From contig JAUWCJ010000012.1 in assembly GCA_030609365.1 (NCBI GenBank), forward strand, positions 1 through 35,364: 35,364 nucleotides of DNA, read 5' to 3'. The notes under the pieces are model-generated. The model was not told where the DNA came from. It saw nothing but the letters and a program-made list of their open reading frames with translations, and searched no databases. Positions 24,302 to 32,050 of this stretch are shown here, piece after piece (the stretch's first letter is position 1; every line of letters starts with the position of its first letter). Origin of the DNA: Candidatus Eiseniibacteriota bacterium. Lineage in GTDB: Bacteria > Joyebacterota > Joyebacteria > Joyebacterales > Joyebacteraceae. The translations under genes and the position numbers were made by a program.

Positions 24302-25711
24302 ATGCATTCCCGCGGAAGTATGCTGATTACGTGCGTTGCGTTGCTGGTCCTGGGACCGGTGCTGGCACTTGCGAACGGTTTCTACACGCCGACGGTGGGT
24401 CCGCGTGCGAGCGCCATGGGTGGCGCTTTCATCGGTCTTGCCGACGACTACAGCGCCGTCTACTGGAACCCCGCCGGCATCACCCAGATCAAGGGCATGG
24501 AGCTGACTGTCACGGGGCAGGACGTCATGTCGTTCGCCTCCCGTGACGGGTACGTGAAATATGAAGCGCCCGAGGACGCAGAGGGTCTCTTTGCCCGAGC
24601 TCACGTTGGGGCGACCAGCGAGGCCGTGAACCGGATAGCGCCCGGCGTGTTCTTCTACACGGATGCGGGGCCTCTGCGTTCAGTGTTCGACAAGGTCGGA
24701 ATCGCCGCCTACACCCTGATGGAATACGGCTCCAAGTGGGACGGCGACGACGTGCTCAGCAACGATGACTTTTTGCTCGGCGGCGGCTTCAGCGACACGG
24801 AACTCGTCGGCGACATGCAGGACTACGAGAGCAGCATCAAGACCTACATGTTCTCCCCGATTGTCGCCAAGGAGATCGTGCCGGGTCTGAGCGTCGGTCT
24901 GACGGCGAACATCGCTTACAGTCACTTCACGCTGAGCGACGTCTACATGAAGACGCGCGTCGACACCGTCGAGATGCCCTCGGCCGAAGATGACTACTAT
25001 CTCTACCTGACGCCGGTGCAGGTGACCGACGACGTCACCGGATGGGGCTACGGCGCCACTGCCGGAGTGCTCTACCGGGCCACCAGACAGGTCAGTTTCG
25101 GAGTGACGCTCCGGACGGCGATGAAGATCCGTTACGAGGGCGTCTCGCGCAATGTGCGGAGCGACGAGCCGGACGCGGAGTACCGGTCCGACTTCGATGT
25201 CATGCACCCGGGGTGCCTCGGTGGCGGCTTCGCCTACCGTGATTTCCTGTTTGACGGTCTGACGATGACGGGTGACGTGCAGTGGACGGCGTGGTCCACC
25301 ATCGACACGCTCAGCCGGGACATCGTGTGGGGTGCGGGGGGCGGCGGCTGGACAGCCGAAGAACGCGCGGCGTTCGAGACGACCGAGTTCAATTGGGAAG
25401 ACACCGTTGAGGTAGGCATCGGTTTCGACTACAGGCTGGGACGCTCGCTGTCGCTCAACTTGGGCTACAGGAACTCGCCGTCGCCGGTAGGGGACGACAA
25501 CTACTACGATTTCGTGCTCCCGCAGTCATCCAAGGACGTGGTCGCCGCGGGCGTGAGCTACCGCCAGGATTTCTGGCGCGCTGCGTTCGCGATCGAGTAC
25601 CACACTGGGGATGAACGCATGATCCGGGACACAGAGGACATAACGAACATGAACGGCAAGCACCTCGATGACGTGCTCATCCCGTCGCTGTCGTTCACCT
25701 ACGCGTTCTAG
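24302..25711 (+). CDS. Outer-membrane beta-barrel protein, FadL/OmpP1/PorV-like
   Basis: A 469-residue outer-membrane protein. ATG 24302 follows GAGAGGAGGG. A signal peptide covers about residues 1-25 (LITCVALLVLGPVLALA). The mature N-terminus NGFYTPTVGPRASAMGGAF with DDYSAVYWNPAGIT is the hallmark of the FadL/PorV superfamily (RA.GMGGA, NPAG). The rest alternates polar and aromatic residues as beta strands do, and the end SFTYAF has a terminal Phe, as barrel substrates do. It may import hydrophobic compounds or, if like PorV, serve in secretion; the sequence alone does not decide. A clear terminator follows. Confidence 0.88.
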   Translation: MHSRGSMLITCVALLVLGPVLALANGFYTPTVGPRASAMGGAFIGLADDYSAVYWNPAGITQIKGMELTVTGQDVMSFASRDGYVKYEAPEDAEGLFARAHVGATSEAVNRIAPGVFFYTDAGPLRSVFDKVGIAAYTLMEYGSKWDGDDVLSNDDFLLGGGFSDTELVGDMQDYESSIKTYMFSPIVAKEIVPGLSVGLTANIAYSHFTLSDVYMKTRVDTVEMPSAEDDYYLYLTPVQVTDDVTGWGYGATAGVLYRATRQVSFGVTLRTAMKIRYEGVSRNVRSDEPDAEYRSDFDVMHPGCLGGGFAYRDFLFDGLTMTGDVQWTAWSTIDTLSRDIVWGAGGGGWTAEERAAFETTEFNWEDTVEVGIGFDYRLGRSLSLNLGYRNSPSPVGDDNYYDFVLPQSSKDVVAAGVSYRQDFWRAAFAIEYHTGDERMIRDTEDITNMNGKHLDDVLIPSLSFTYAF

Positions 25712-25735
25712 CGGGACAGCGGAGCTTGATTTTCC

Positions 25736-25771
25736 GGCCGGCACCGCTCACCGGTGCCGGCCTTCTTCTTT
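25736..25771 (+). terminator. Intrinsic terminator after the FadL/PorV-like gene
   Basis: Perfect 11 bp stem (25736-25746 with 25752-25762), 5-base loop CTCAC, followed by the T-rich stretch TTCTTCTTT. It separates the outer-membrane protein gene from leuS. Confidence 0.9.
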
Positions 25772-25812
25772 CATAACACCGCGAGCAATGATCAGAGGAG
25801 AGGCTCGGTCGC

Positions 25813-28308
25813 ATGACACGCTATCCATTCGCTGAGATAGAGCCGAAGTGGCAGGAACGGTGGGAAGAGCAGAAGCTCTTCCGATGTTCGACGGACTCCG
25901 AGAACAGGTACTACTGCCTGGTGATGTACCCGTACCCGTCCGGCGATCTTCACGTTGGCCACGGCCGCAACTACATCATCGGCGACTCCGTTGCGCGCTA
26001 CAGGATGATGACGGGTAGGTCGGTCCTGACTCCCATGGGCTGGGACGCCTTCGGGCTGCCGGCCGAGAACGCGGCCATTGAGAAGGGCATCCACCCGCCG
26101 GTGTGGACGGACGCCAACATCATCAAGATGAAGGACCAGTTCCGCAGGTGGGGGATAGGTTACGACTGGGACCGGGAGTTTGCGTCGCACCAGCCCGGCT
26201 TCTACAGGTGGACACAGTGGCTCTTCCTCAAGCTCTTCGAGCACGGCCTGGCCTATCGGAAAGGCGCGCCGGTCAACTGGTGCCCGTCGTGCGCCACTGT
26301 TCTGGCGAACGAGCAGGTGGTCGAGGGCAAGTGCGAGCGGTGCAAGTCGATAGTGACCATCCGCGATCTTGAGCAGTGGTTCTTCAAGGTCACGGACTAC
26401 GCCGACAGGCTGCTCGATGGCCTGGACGAGCTGCCCGACTGGCCGGAGCGCGTCAAGCTGATGCAGCGCCACTGGATCGGGCGCAGCGAGGGTGTTGAGA
26501 TCGACTTCGCGGTCGCCGAGACCGGCGAGCGGCTGCCGTGCTTCACGACGCGAGTGGACACGATATTCGGCGTTACCTACATGGTGATGGCGGCCGAGCA
26601 CCCGGCGCTCAGGGGGCTCGTTGCCGGCACCGAGCATGAAGCAGAAGTGATGGCCTTCGCGGACCGCGTCAAGGGCGAAGGCTCGATAGTGCGCGGCGAC
26701 GCCGACGTCCCGAAAGAGGGCGTCTGGACCGGGCGGCACGTGATCAACCCCGTCAACGGCGAGAAGGTGCAGCTGTGGGTCGCCAACTACGTGCTCATGG
26801 AATACGGCACCGGGGCGGTGATGGCGGTCCCCGCACACGACCAGAGAGACTTCGAGTTTGCCAGGAACTACGGTCTGCCCATCCGCGTGGTCATCGACAG
26901 GCCCGGGGGCGGTCTCGACGGCGAGACGATGACAGAGGCCTACGTGGAGGACGGCGTCCAGACGAACTCCGCGCAGTTCGACGGGCTTTCCAATCGCGAT
27001 GCGATGGAAAAGATAGCCGACTGGATGGAGGGTGCCGGCATCGGGCACCGGACTGTCAGCTTCAGATTGAGGGACTGGCTCGTTTCGAGGCAGCGCTACT
27101 GGGGCACGCCGATCCCGGTCATCTACTGCGACCAGTGCGGTATCCAGCCCGTCCCGTACGACGAGCTTCCTGTCCTTCTGCCCACGGACGTCACGTTCTC
27201 GGGCAAGGGCGAATCACCGCTGACCACGTCGGAGTCCTTCCTCAACGCGACCTGCCCGAAATGCGGTGGCAAGGGGAGGAGGGAGACCGACACGCTCGAC
27301 ACGTTCGTTGATTCCAGCTGGTACCTCCTGCGTTACATCTCGCCCGGCGAGGAATCCGTTCCGTTCGTCAAGGCGGACGTCGACAGGTGGCTCCCGGCGG
27401 ACAGGTACATCGGCGGGATCGAGCACGCGTGCGGGCACCTCATCTTCGTCAGGTTCATGACAAAGGTGCTGAAGGACCTGGGGTTCCTGTCGTTCGACGA
27501 GCCGATAGAACGGCTCTTCTGCCAGGGGATGATCACGAAGGACGGCGCGAAGATGTCGAAGTCGGTCGGCAACGTCGTTCCGCCCGACAAGCTGATCGCG
27601 CGCTACGGCGCGGACACCGAGCGGCTCTACACGCTCTTCAGCGGACCGCCGGACCGGGACGCCGAGTGGAACGACACCGCGGTCGAGGGAGCGCACCGCT
27701 TCCTGAACCGAGTCTGGAATCTCGTGCTGGAGTGGCCCTTCGACCCGTCGGCGTCGGACGCCGTCTGTACGGAACTGGCCTGCGACGGCCTTCCTGACAA
27801 CGTGAACAACCTGCACAGGAAGGCGCACCAGACCATCCGGAAGGTCACAGCCGATATAGAGGCGTTCCACTTCAACACGGCCGTGGCGGCGACGATGGAA
27901 CTGGTCAACGCCGTGCGCTCTTTCATCGATGAACTCGGTGGGAGGGACGCCACGAGTGTTGAGCGCTCCGCCGTGTCCGAGGCAGTGGAGAGCGTGGTTC
28001 TGCTGCTGGCACCCATGGTGCCTCATCTGTCGGAGGAGCTGTGGGAGCGCATGGGTGGCAGCGGTTCGATCTTCGCTGCTGCCTGGCCGACGTTCGACGA
28101 GCTGGCTGCCGCCGAGGACGTCGTGACCATCGCAGTTCAGGTCAACGGGAAACTGCGTGGCGAGGTCCAGGCCGAGCGTGGCGCGTCCCAGGAGGCCGTT
28201 CTGTCGCTGGCCATGGCCGACGAGCGTATCCAGAAGCACGTCGAGGGCAAGACGGTCCGGAAAGTCATCCACGTTCCGGACAGGATCCTCAATCTGGTCG
28301 TGGGCTAG
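25813..28308 (+). CDS. leuS: Leucyl-tRNA synthetase
   Basis: Class I synthetase charging tRNA-Leu. The 831-residue protein has the HIGH-type motif in YPSGDLHVGHGRNY, the WDAFGLPAENAA segment and a zinc-binding knuckle (CPSCATVLANEQV, then CERC). It also has the CP1 editing domain (TRVDTIFGVTYMVMAAEHP, GTGAVMAVPAHDQRDFEF), a second CxxC (CDQCG) and the signature KMSKSVGN near residue 580. The C-terminus ends in the usual ubiquitin-like tail (VQVNGKLRGEV, then VRKVIHVPDRILNLVVG). AGAGGAGAGG precedes ATG 25813. Complete. Confidence 0.97.
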   Translation: MTRYPFAEIEPKWQERWEEQKLFRCSTDSENRYYCLVMYPYPSGDLHVGHGRNYIIGDSVARYRMMTGRSVLTPMGWDAFGLPAENAAIEKGIHPPVWTDANIIKMKDQFRRWGIGYDWDREFASHQPGFYRWTQWLFLKLFEHGLAYRKGAPVNWCPSCATVLANEQVVEGKCERCKSIVTIRDLEQWFFKVTDYADRLLDGLDELPDWPERVKLMQRHWIGRSEGVEIDFAVAETGERLPCFTTRVDTIFGVTYMVMAAEHPALRGLVAGTEHEAEVMAFADRVKGEGSIVRGDADVPKEGVWTGRHVINPVNGEKVQLWVANYVLMEYGTGAVMAVPAHDQRDFEFARNYGLPIRVVIDRPGGGLDGETMTEAYVEDGVQTNSAQFDGLSNRDAMEKIADWMEGAGIGHRTVSFRLRDWLVSRQRYWGTPIPVIYCDQCGIQPVPYDELPVLLPTDVTFSGKGESPLTTSESFLNATCPKCGGKGRRETDTLDTFVDSSWYLLRYISPGEESVPFVKADVDRWLPADRYIGGIEHACGHLIFVRFMTKVLKDLGFLSFDEPIERLFCQGMITKDGAKMSKSVGNVVPPDKLIARYGADTERLYTLFSGPPDRDAEWNDTAVEGAHRFLNRVWNLVLEWPFDPSASDAVCTELACDGLPDNVNNLHRKAHQTIRKVTADIEAFHFNTAVAATMELVNAVRSFIDELGGRDATSVERSAVSEAVESVVLLLAPMVPHLSEELWERMGGSGSIFAAAWPTFDELAAAEDVVTIAVQVNGKLRGEVQAERGASQEAVLSLAMADERIQKHVEGKTVRKVIHVPDRILNLVVG

Positions 28309-28326
28309 GCCGGGAGGACGCACTTC

Positions 28327-28572
28327 ATGGTCAGGCTCACCTGGCGAGGCAAGGAAACGTACGAGAACGGCGATCTGACCTTCGAGCCCGGCGAATCCCG
28401 GCTCTTCGAGAGCAAGGACGACATTCCCGCCGAGCTGCTCATGAACCACGCCTTCAGCGTCTCGGAGGTCGAGGGCGACGCCGGTTCGGTCGATGAGGAC
28501 CCCGGCGAGCGCCCCCGAGGCACCATTCCCAGATTCACCGAGGTTCCGCTGCCGGACGGCGATCCGGAGTAG
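28327..28572 (+). CDS. Small hypothetical protein downstream of leuS
   Basis: An 81-residue soluble, acidic protein. It has no signal peptide or membrane segment. The first 50 residues (VRLTWRGKETYENGDLTFEP, then DIPAELLMNHAFSVSEVE) look folded. The last 30 are rich in Asp, Glu, Pro and Gly and look disordered. GGGAGG lies before ATG 28327, 18 bases after the leuS stop, so it is probably co-transcribed. I do not recognise a family. Confidence 0.6.
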   Translation: MVRLTWRGKETYENGDLTFEPGESRLFESKDDIPAELLMNHAFSVSEVEGDAGSVDEDPGERPRGTIPRFTEVPLPDGDPE

Positions 28573-28673
28573 CGTACGCGGCGGAAGTGCCTCGGGGAAC
28601 ATCGGGGAAAGCACGCGAGGGAGTACGCGCCGAAGCGCGCAGGAAGAAGCACCCGGTGAGATACCCGGGGAAG

Positions 28674-28703
28674 GGCCGGCGCCGCCATCGGGCCGGCCTT
28701 TTT
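28674..28703 (+). terminator. Intrinsic terminator of the leuS operon
   Basis: GGCCGGC (28674-28680) pairs with GCCGGCC (28692-28698) and is followed directly by TTTTT (28699-28703). The inner bases can extend the stem. It ends the leuS and 81-residue-protein transcript. Confidence 0.85.
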
Positions 28704-28911
28704 GCGCTCCTGAACCGTGGTTCTGCCGTCTTCGACTAGTGGGTTTACAGAATATGTATTATGCGACGTACGGGAGGGAGGCTGACAGGCAACACACCGG
28801 GGCCTTCGGCGGCACCCACTGACACGTGCCGGACCCTGCCCCAGATGGTCGGCGCTACGCCCTGACCGCTGCTGAGCGTTCTCGTGTGAGATGTGGAACT
28901 GAGATGCAGAA

Positions 28912-28940
28912 CGGCGGGCTTCCGCTCCGGAAACCCGCCG
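28912..28940 (-). terminator. Hairpin downstream of the TPR membrane protein gene
   Basis: A 7 bp stem (28912-28918 with 28934-28940), one mismatch, then 5 more bp (28920-28924 with 28928-28932) around CTC. Read on the - strand it lies about 60 bases after the TPR gene stop and is followed by TTCTGCATCT, a weak U-rich tail. Confidence 0.6.
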
Positions 28941-28997
28941 CCTTGCGTGCTCTTGGATTCGCTGGGCACGCCGTACCACAGGCGCTGCAGAGCTGCG

Positions 28998-29684
28998 CTA
29001 CGAGTTCAGGTGGGCGGTCGCCTCAGCGAGATTGGTCCGCGCGTCACCGGCCCATGGTGTGTCGGGATGTCCGTCGACGATCTCAGTGGCGGTGTCCTTC
29101 ACTGCCTGCCAGTCGTTGGCCGAGCGGTAGCAGCGCATGGCGTCTGCGAGATAGCGCGCTGTTGTGGACTCGAGGTCACGCGACTGTGCGGCGAGTTGCT
29201 TGTAGATCTCGGCCGCTGCCGGGAAGTCGCGCCTCTGCTCCAGAACGGAGGCCTTGCCCTCGAGTGCGATCTTCCCGAGAGTGCCCTTCTTGCCGTAGCT
29301 GTCAAGGTATGCCTGGAAGTTCTCCAGGGCGGGATCGTACTGCTGCTGCTGGAAAAAGATGGTGCCCAGGTAGCACGTCGCCGCGCCGGCGCTCCGCGTG
29401 CCCGGATAGAGATCAATGACGGCCTGGTATTCCTGCGAGGCCTGCGCGAGCAGTCCTGAGCTTGCGCTCTGTGACGCAGTCATGAGATTCGCGCTGGCCG
29501 CCAGTTCCGTCGCGCTCTGTCCGCGAACCACCATCACAACTACCACGGCGATGACGGCGAGGACCGCCACGCCTATGAGGACCTTGTTCAGGTGATCCTC
29601 GATGAACTTGGTTCCCTTCGCAGTCGTTTCCAGAAGGACATCGTGCTTGAGGCCCTTCTTCGTAATGCGCGTCCTCTTGCCCAA
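28998..29684 (-). CDS. TPR-containing single-pass membrane protein (YfgM-like)
   Basis: A 228-residue protein. It has a basic cytoplasmic N-terminus (GKRTRITKKGLKHDVLLE), one membrane helix (VLIGVAVLAVIAVVVVMVV) and an outside helical part with tetratricopeptide-like repeats (YLGTIFFQQQQYDPALENFQ, AAEIYKQLAAQSRD). The layout matches YfgM/TPR_21-type proteins, which assist exported proteins near the Sec translocon. The TTG start at 29684 follows GGAGG with 5-base spacing and gives the family-like N-terminus. TTG 29711 has no close ribosome site. It lies downstream of the secreted-protein cluster with its own promoter. Confidence 0.82.
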   Translation of the reverse strand: MGKRTRITKKGLKHDVLLETTAKGTKFIEDHLNKVLIGVAVLAVIAVVVVMVVRGQSATELAASANLMTASQSASSGLLAQASQEYQAVIDLYPGTRSAGAATCYLGTIFFQQQQYDPALENFQAYLDSYGKKGTLGKIALEGKASVLEQRRDFPAAAEIYKQLAAQSRDLESTTARYLADAMRCYRSANDWQAVKDTATEIVDGHPDTPWAGDARTNLAEATAHLNS

Positions 29685-29762
29685 CGTGACCTCCGTGCGG
29701 GTGTCTGACAATGCGCCGAGAGAGCTCGCTACCCCTCCCCCGGCGGTCCGTTCCTGAAAAGT

Positions 29763-29791
29763 AAGTTAGCACGAACTACGGGCCGTGTCAA
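29763..29791 (-). promoter_or_regulatory. Sigma-70-like promoter for the TPR membrane protein gene
   Basis: On the - strand a perfect -35 TTGACA (29786-29791) and a -10 TAACTT (29763-29768) are separated by 17 bases. The leader to TTG 29684 would be about 70 bases. Confidence 0.6.
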
Positions 29792-29806
29792 CGGAAGCGG
29801 CGCGTA

Positions 29807-29832
29807 CCGCCGGCGTGCGGACTCGCCGGCGG
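29807..29832 (-). terminator. 9 bp hairpin after the 52-codon secreted-protein gene
   Basis: Perfect 9 bp arms (29807-29815 with 29824-29832) around an 8-base loop, 36 bases after the stop of the tiny gene. There is no U-run, and the promoter of the TPR gene starts just beyond it. Confidence 0.55.
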
Positions 29833-29867
29833 CGGATTCGCGGCCCAGGACTCCTGCCGGGCGCCAG

Positions 29868-30026
29868 TCAGGGTTGGAACAGGGCCTTTATTGCAGCCCA
29901 GGAGAGTCTGTCGACGGGTACGTACTGGAGGACCCGGCGCCAGGACACGGGGTCGGGCGCGCCGACGCAGGCAGCCGCGGCAAGCGCCACGGCGAGGCAG
30001 GTCATGCACACCAGCAGGACTCTCAT
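29868..30026 (-). CDS. Tiny (52-residue) exported protein with W..IKAL tail
   Basis: A short open frame: ATG at 30026, stop at 29868. The first 23 or so residues form a signal peptide (RVLLVCMTCLAVALAAAAC), followed by about 12 residues (PDPVSWRRVLQY) and then the tail VPVDRLSWAAIKALFQP. The tail matches the ends of the two larger secreted proteins upstream (PVE..[ST]W..IKAL[FY]R), which makes this more than a chance frame. A weak ribosome site (GAGGG) lies before the ATG. It could be a decayed family member reduced to signal plus tail, or a genuine small peptide. Confidence 0.65.
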   Translation of the reverse strand: MRVLLVCMTCLAVALAAAACVGAPDPVSWRRVLQYVPVDRLSWAAIKALFQP

Positions 30027-30046
30027 GTCTGCCCTCGCTCGCAGAG

Positions 30047-30079
30047 AGAGGGGCTCCGCCTCTTGGACGGAGCCCCTCT
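30047..30079 (-). terminator. 12 bp hairpin after the first large secreted-protein gene
   Basis: Perfect 12 bp arms (30047-30058 with 30068-30079) around a 9-base loop, 50 bases after the stop at 30129. It lies 20 bases before the tiny gene's ATG. The core GGGGCTCCG...CGGAGCCCC resembles the hairpin at 31037-31063 after the paralogue. There is no U-run. Confidence 0.65.
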
Positions 30080-30128
30080 GCAGCGCTCGCTCGTGCTTGT
30101 TCCGTTCCCAAACGGGAGCTCAGGCAGG

Positions 30129-30797
30129 CTACCTGAACAACGCCTTGATGATAGCCCACGTGGAGCCCTCGACGGGCGTGCTATCGCCCGGGAATGTCTG
30201 AGTGGAGTGGGCCGGGGAAGTCACGCAGACGTAGTCACACCAGTAGTCCGTGTGATCCGGGTCGTTCGTCGACGGCGTGCTGTAGAGACGTGCCTCGATC
30301 ACCAGCGCGTTGCCGTTTCCACCTGCGAACACCCACGTGTAGCTGACGAGATCCCAACCCGTGCCGGCTGTGTAGTCGGAGTTGCCGCCGGCCGAGCCGA
30401 GGTACGTGGTAACGTCGATGGAGTCCGAGTAGTGACCCCAGATACGCCACGACGGGCTGGCGCCCGGCGTGATGTCGTAGCCGTAGAAGCTGGCCGTCAC
30501 CTCGTCTCCGTCGTTCAGATTGGTGACCCAGGCGATGAACGCCTGTGGCGTCCCGGAGTGTGGGTCCTCAGCGACGTGCAGGTAATACTCGCCGTCGTAG
30601 GCGCCCGCGCAGGTGTAGTCCGGGAGTGTTGAGCCCTGCGAGCCCATCTGAGGACCCGACACGTTCGCCTCGCCGACCAGGTTGCCGTACGAACCGAGAA
30701 TCGTGCCGCCATCCTCCCAGCTGTAGTAGCTGCCGACCTGGGCATGCGCAGGAACGGCAAGCAGAGTGAGAGCCGCAATCAGAATCAGGTACCTCAT
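30129..30797 (-). CDS. Secreted WENGG/GTPQAF-type beta protein with C-terminal W..IKALFR tail (copy 1)
   Basis: A 222-residue exported protein. ATG 30797 follows AAGGAGG. The signal peptide is RYLILIAALTLLAVPAHA. The mature part looks like a beta-sandwich: YYSWEDGGTILGSYGN, YYLHVAEDPHSGTPQAFIAW, GDEVTASFYGYDITP, GTGWDLVSYTW and IEARLYS. It resembles carbohydrate-binding-like modules, but I cannot name a family. The tail is STPVEGSTWAIIKALFR. The protein is closely similar along its length to the gene at 31105-31782, so the two are tandem duplicates. TTGACT at 30946-30951 could be a -35 box but has no good -10 partner. Confidence 0.85.
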   Translation of the reverse strand: MRYLILIAALTLLAVPAHAQVGSYYSWEDGGTILGSYGNLVGEANVSGPQMGSQGSTLPDYTCAGAYDGEYYLHVAEDPHSGTPQAFIAWVTNLNDGDEVTASFYGYDITPGASPSWRIWGHYSDSIDVTTYLGSAGGNSDYTAGTGWDLVSYTWVFAGGNGNALVIEARLYSTPSTNDPDHTDYWCDYVCVTSPAHSTQTFPGDSTPVEGSTWAIIKALFR

Positions 30798-31104
30798 GGA
30801 GGCCTCCTTGGTCAGGTCCGCCGCCAGTAATTCCTCACCTCCGCGCGCGGGGGCCCTGACTCGTGCCGCTCTCGGGGCCGCGATTCGACCGAGCGCTCCG
30901 CGCACTCACACCACACAACCGCAGGTTGTCACGTGGGTGAGCGACAGTCAAGAGAAATCACGGCGCCCGTCCGATTTCTCACCTCCGCGCCCCCCTCTCT
31001 GTCCCTGGCCGAGTCGAGAGCAGGCACGAAGCGGAAGGGGCCCCGCCGATAAGGCGGAGCCCCCTGCAACTGCTTCCCTACCTGGTGCCAGACTCAGCGT
31101 CAGA
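30798..31104. other. Spacer between the two secreted-protein paralogues
   Basis: About 307 bases without a gene. It holds the terminator hairpin of the upstream paralogue (31037-31063), a 6 bp palindrome ACAACC-GCA-GGTTGT (30915-30929), and a TTGACT box (30946-30951, - strand). The stretch GCACTCACACCACACAACC (30902-30920) resembles bases 31826-31841 in front of the other paralogue. Confidence 0.6.
31037..31063 (-). terminator. 11 bp hairpin after the second large secreted-protein gene
   Basis: Arms 31037-31047 and 31053-31063 around a 5-base loop. In the - strand transcript the single odd position is a U-G wobble, so all 11 pairs form. On the + strand it would be a C-A mismatch, which fits transcription from the - strand. 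It resembles the hairpin at 30047-30079. No U-run is seen. Confidence 0.65.
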
Positions 31105-31782
31105 CTACCTGTAGAGAGCCTTGATGTTCGTCCAGCTCGACTCCTCCACCGGCGACACGAGCTCGGGGAAATGGATCGTCGCGTGATCGGGAGCCGTCAC
31201 CGTGATGTCATCGATCCAGTAGTCCGTGCGGTCGGGGTCCGATGTCGCCGGATCGCTGTAGAGACGCGCCTGGATCACGAGACCGCCGTGAGCGCCGCCG
31301 TCGGCGAAGAAGGTCCATGTGTGCGAGACCAGATCCCAGCCCGTTCCGGCCGTATAGGGATCGGCGCCGCCAGCGCTACCGTGGTAGCTGTTGACGTCTC
31401 CACCGGTCGCCGTGTAGCTGCCCCAGATCCTCAACGAGGGGCTGATGTCCGGCGTGATGTCGTATCCGTAAAACATCGCATCGACGATGTCGCCTTCCAG
31501 AAGACCGTCGACCCAGCAGACGAATGCCTGCGGCGTGCCGGTGTGCGGGTCCTCGGCCACGTGCAGGTAGTACGTGCCGTCAACTGCGCCGGGGCACGTG
31601 TAGTCAGGGAGCAGCGAGCCCTGCGAACCGGTCTGCGGGCCGGAGACGTTCGACGCGTCGACGAGGTTGCTGCCGTAGAAACCGAGGATGGTGCCGCCGT
31701 TCTCCCAGCTGTAGTTCAGCGTCTGCTGCGCAAACGCAGGCACCGCGATCAGAACGAGAGCGATAACAAACAGCTTCTTCAT
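31105..31782 (-). CDS. Secreted WENGG/GTPQAF-type beta protein with C-terminal W..IKALYR tail (copy 2)
   Basis: A 225-residue exported protein. ATG 31782 follows GGAGG with 5-base spacing. The signal peptide is KKLFVIALVLIAVPAFA. The mature part (LNYSWENGGTILGFYGSN, YYLHVAEDPHTGTPQAFVCW, DAMFYGYDITPDISPSLRIW, GTGWDLVSHTWTF, IDDITVTAP) is predicted all-beta. The end is SPVEESSWTNIKALYR. The sequence matches copy 1 throughout, including the tail. Acidic Asp clusters (DPATSDPDRTDYW) could bind calcium, but that is a guess. A strong promoter and a long leader lie upstream. Function unknown; probably surface or extracellular. Confidence 0.86.
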   Translation of the reverse strand: MKKLFVIALVLIAVPAFAQQTLNYSWENGGTILGFYGSNLVDASNVSGPQTGSQGSLLPDYTCPGAVDGTYYLHVAEDPHTGTPQAFVCWVDGLLEGDIVDAMFYGYDITPDISPSLRIWGSYTATGGDVNSYHGSAGGADPYTAGTGWDLVSHTWTFFADGGAHGGLVIQARLYSDPATSDPDRTDYWIDDITVTAPDHATIHFPELVSPVEESSWTNIKALYR

Positions 31783-32050
31783 TTTTTCCTCCACTTTGGG
31801 AGTGAACCTCTTTCAACGACCAACCCTCACTCACACAACACCCGGCCCGAATGCGGACTGCTCTTCTAAGCTGCACACCGGACCGAAATGATCACCTGAC
31901 AGGTCCCGCTACCACCTCCTTGTTTCGGGCCTGCGGACCGCTCGGCTCACGCCGGCCGATTGGCCCCTCTCTTGTCCCAACGAATACACGCATCTGGCCG
32001 CGTCCGCGTGTCTCGCTGGACGCAGCTCAGCTCATTCCCCAAGCAGGTAC

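Larger units (their letters stand above)
28573..28997. other. Intergenic gap between convergent operons
   Basis: About 425 bases with no gene I can support. The left part holds the + strand terminator at 28674-28703 and the right part a - strand hairpin at 28912-28940. The middle contains an AT-rich patch (28740-28765) with no convincing promoter pair. Short open frames on both strands lack ribosome sites and family signatures. Confidence 0.7.

Noticed and set aside
28740-28765. AT-rich patch as a promoter
   Set aside because: TATTAT is present, but no -35-like hexamer lies at 16-18 bases on either strand with a gene to serve.
30923-30951. Promoter for the first large secreted-protein gene (TTGACT on the - strand)
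   Set aside because: The -35 box is good, but at 16-18 base spacing the -10 is CAACCT or worse, so it is not listed as a feature.
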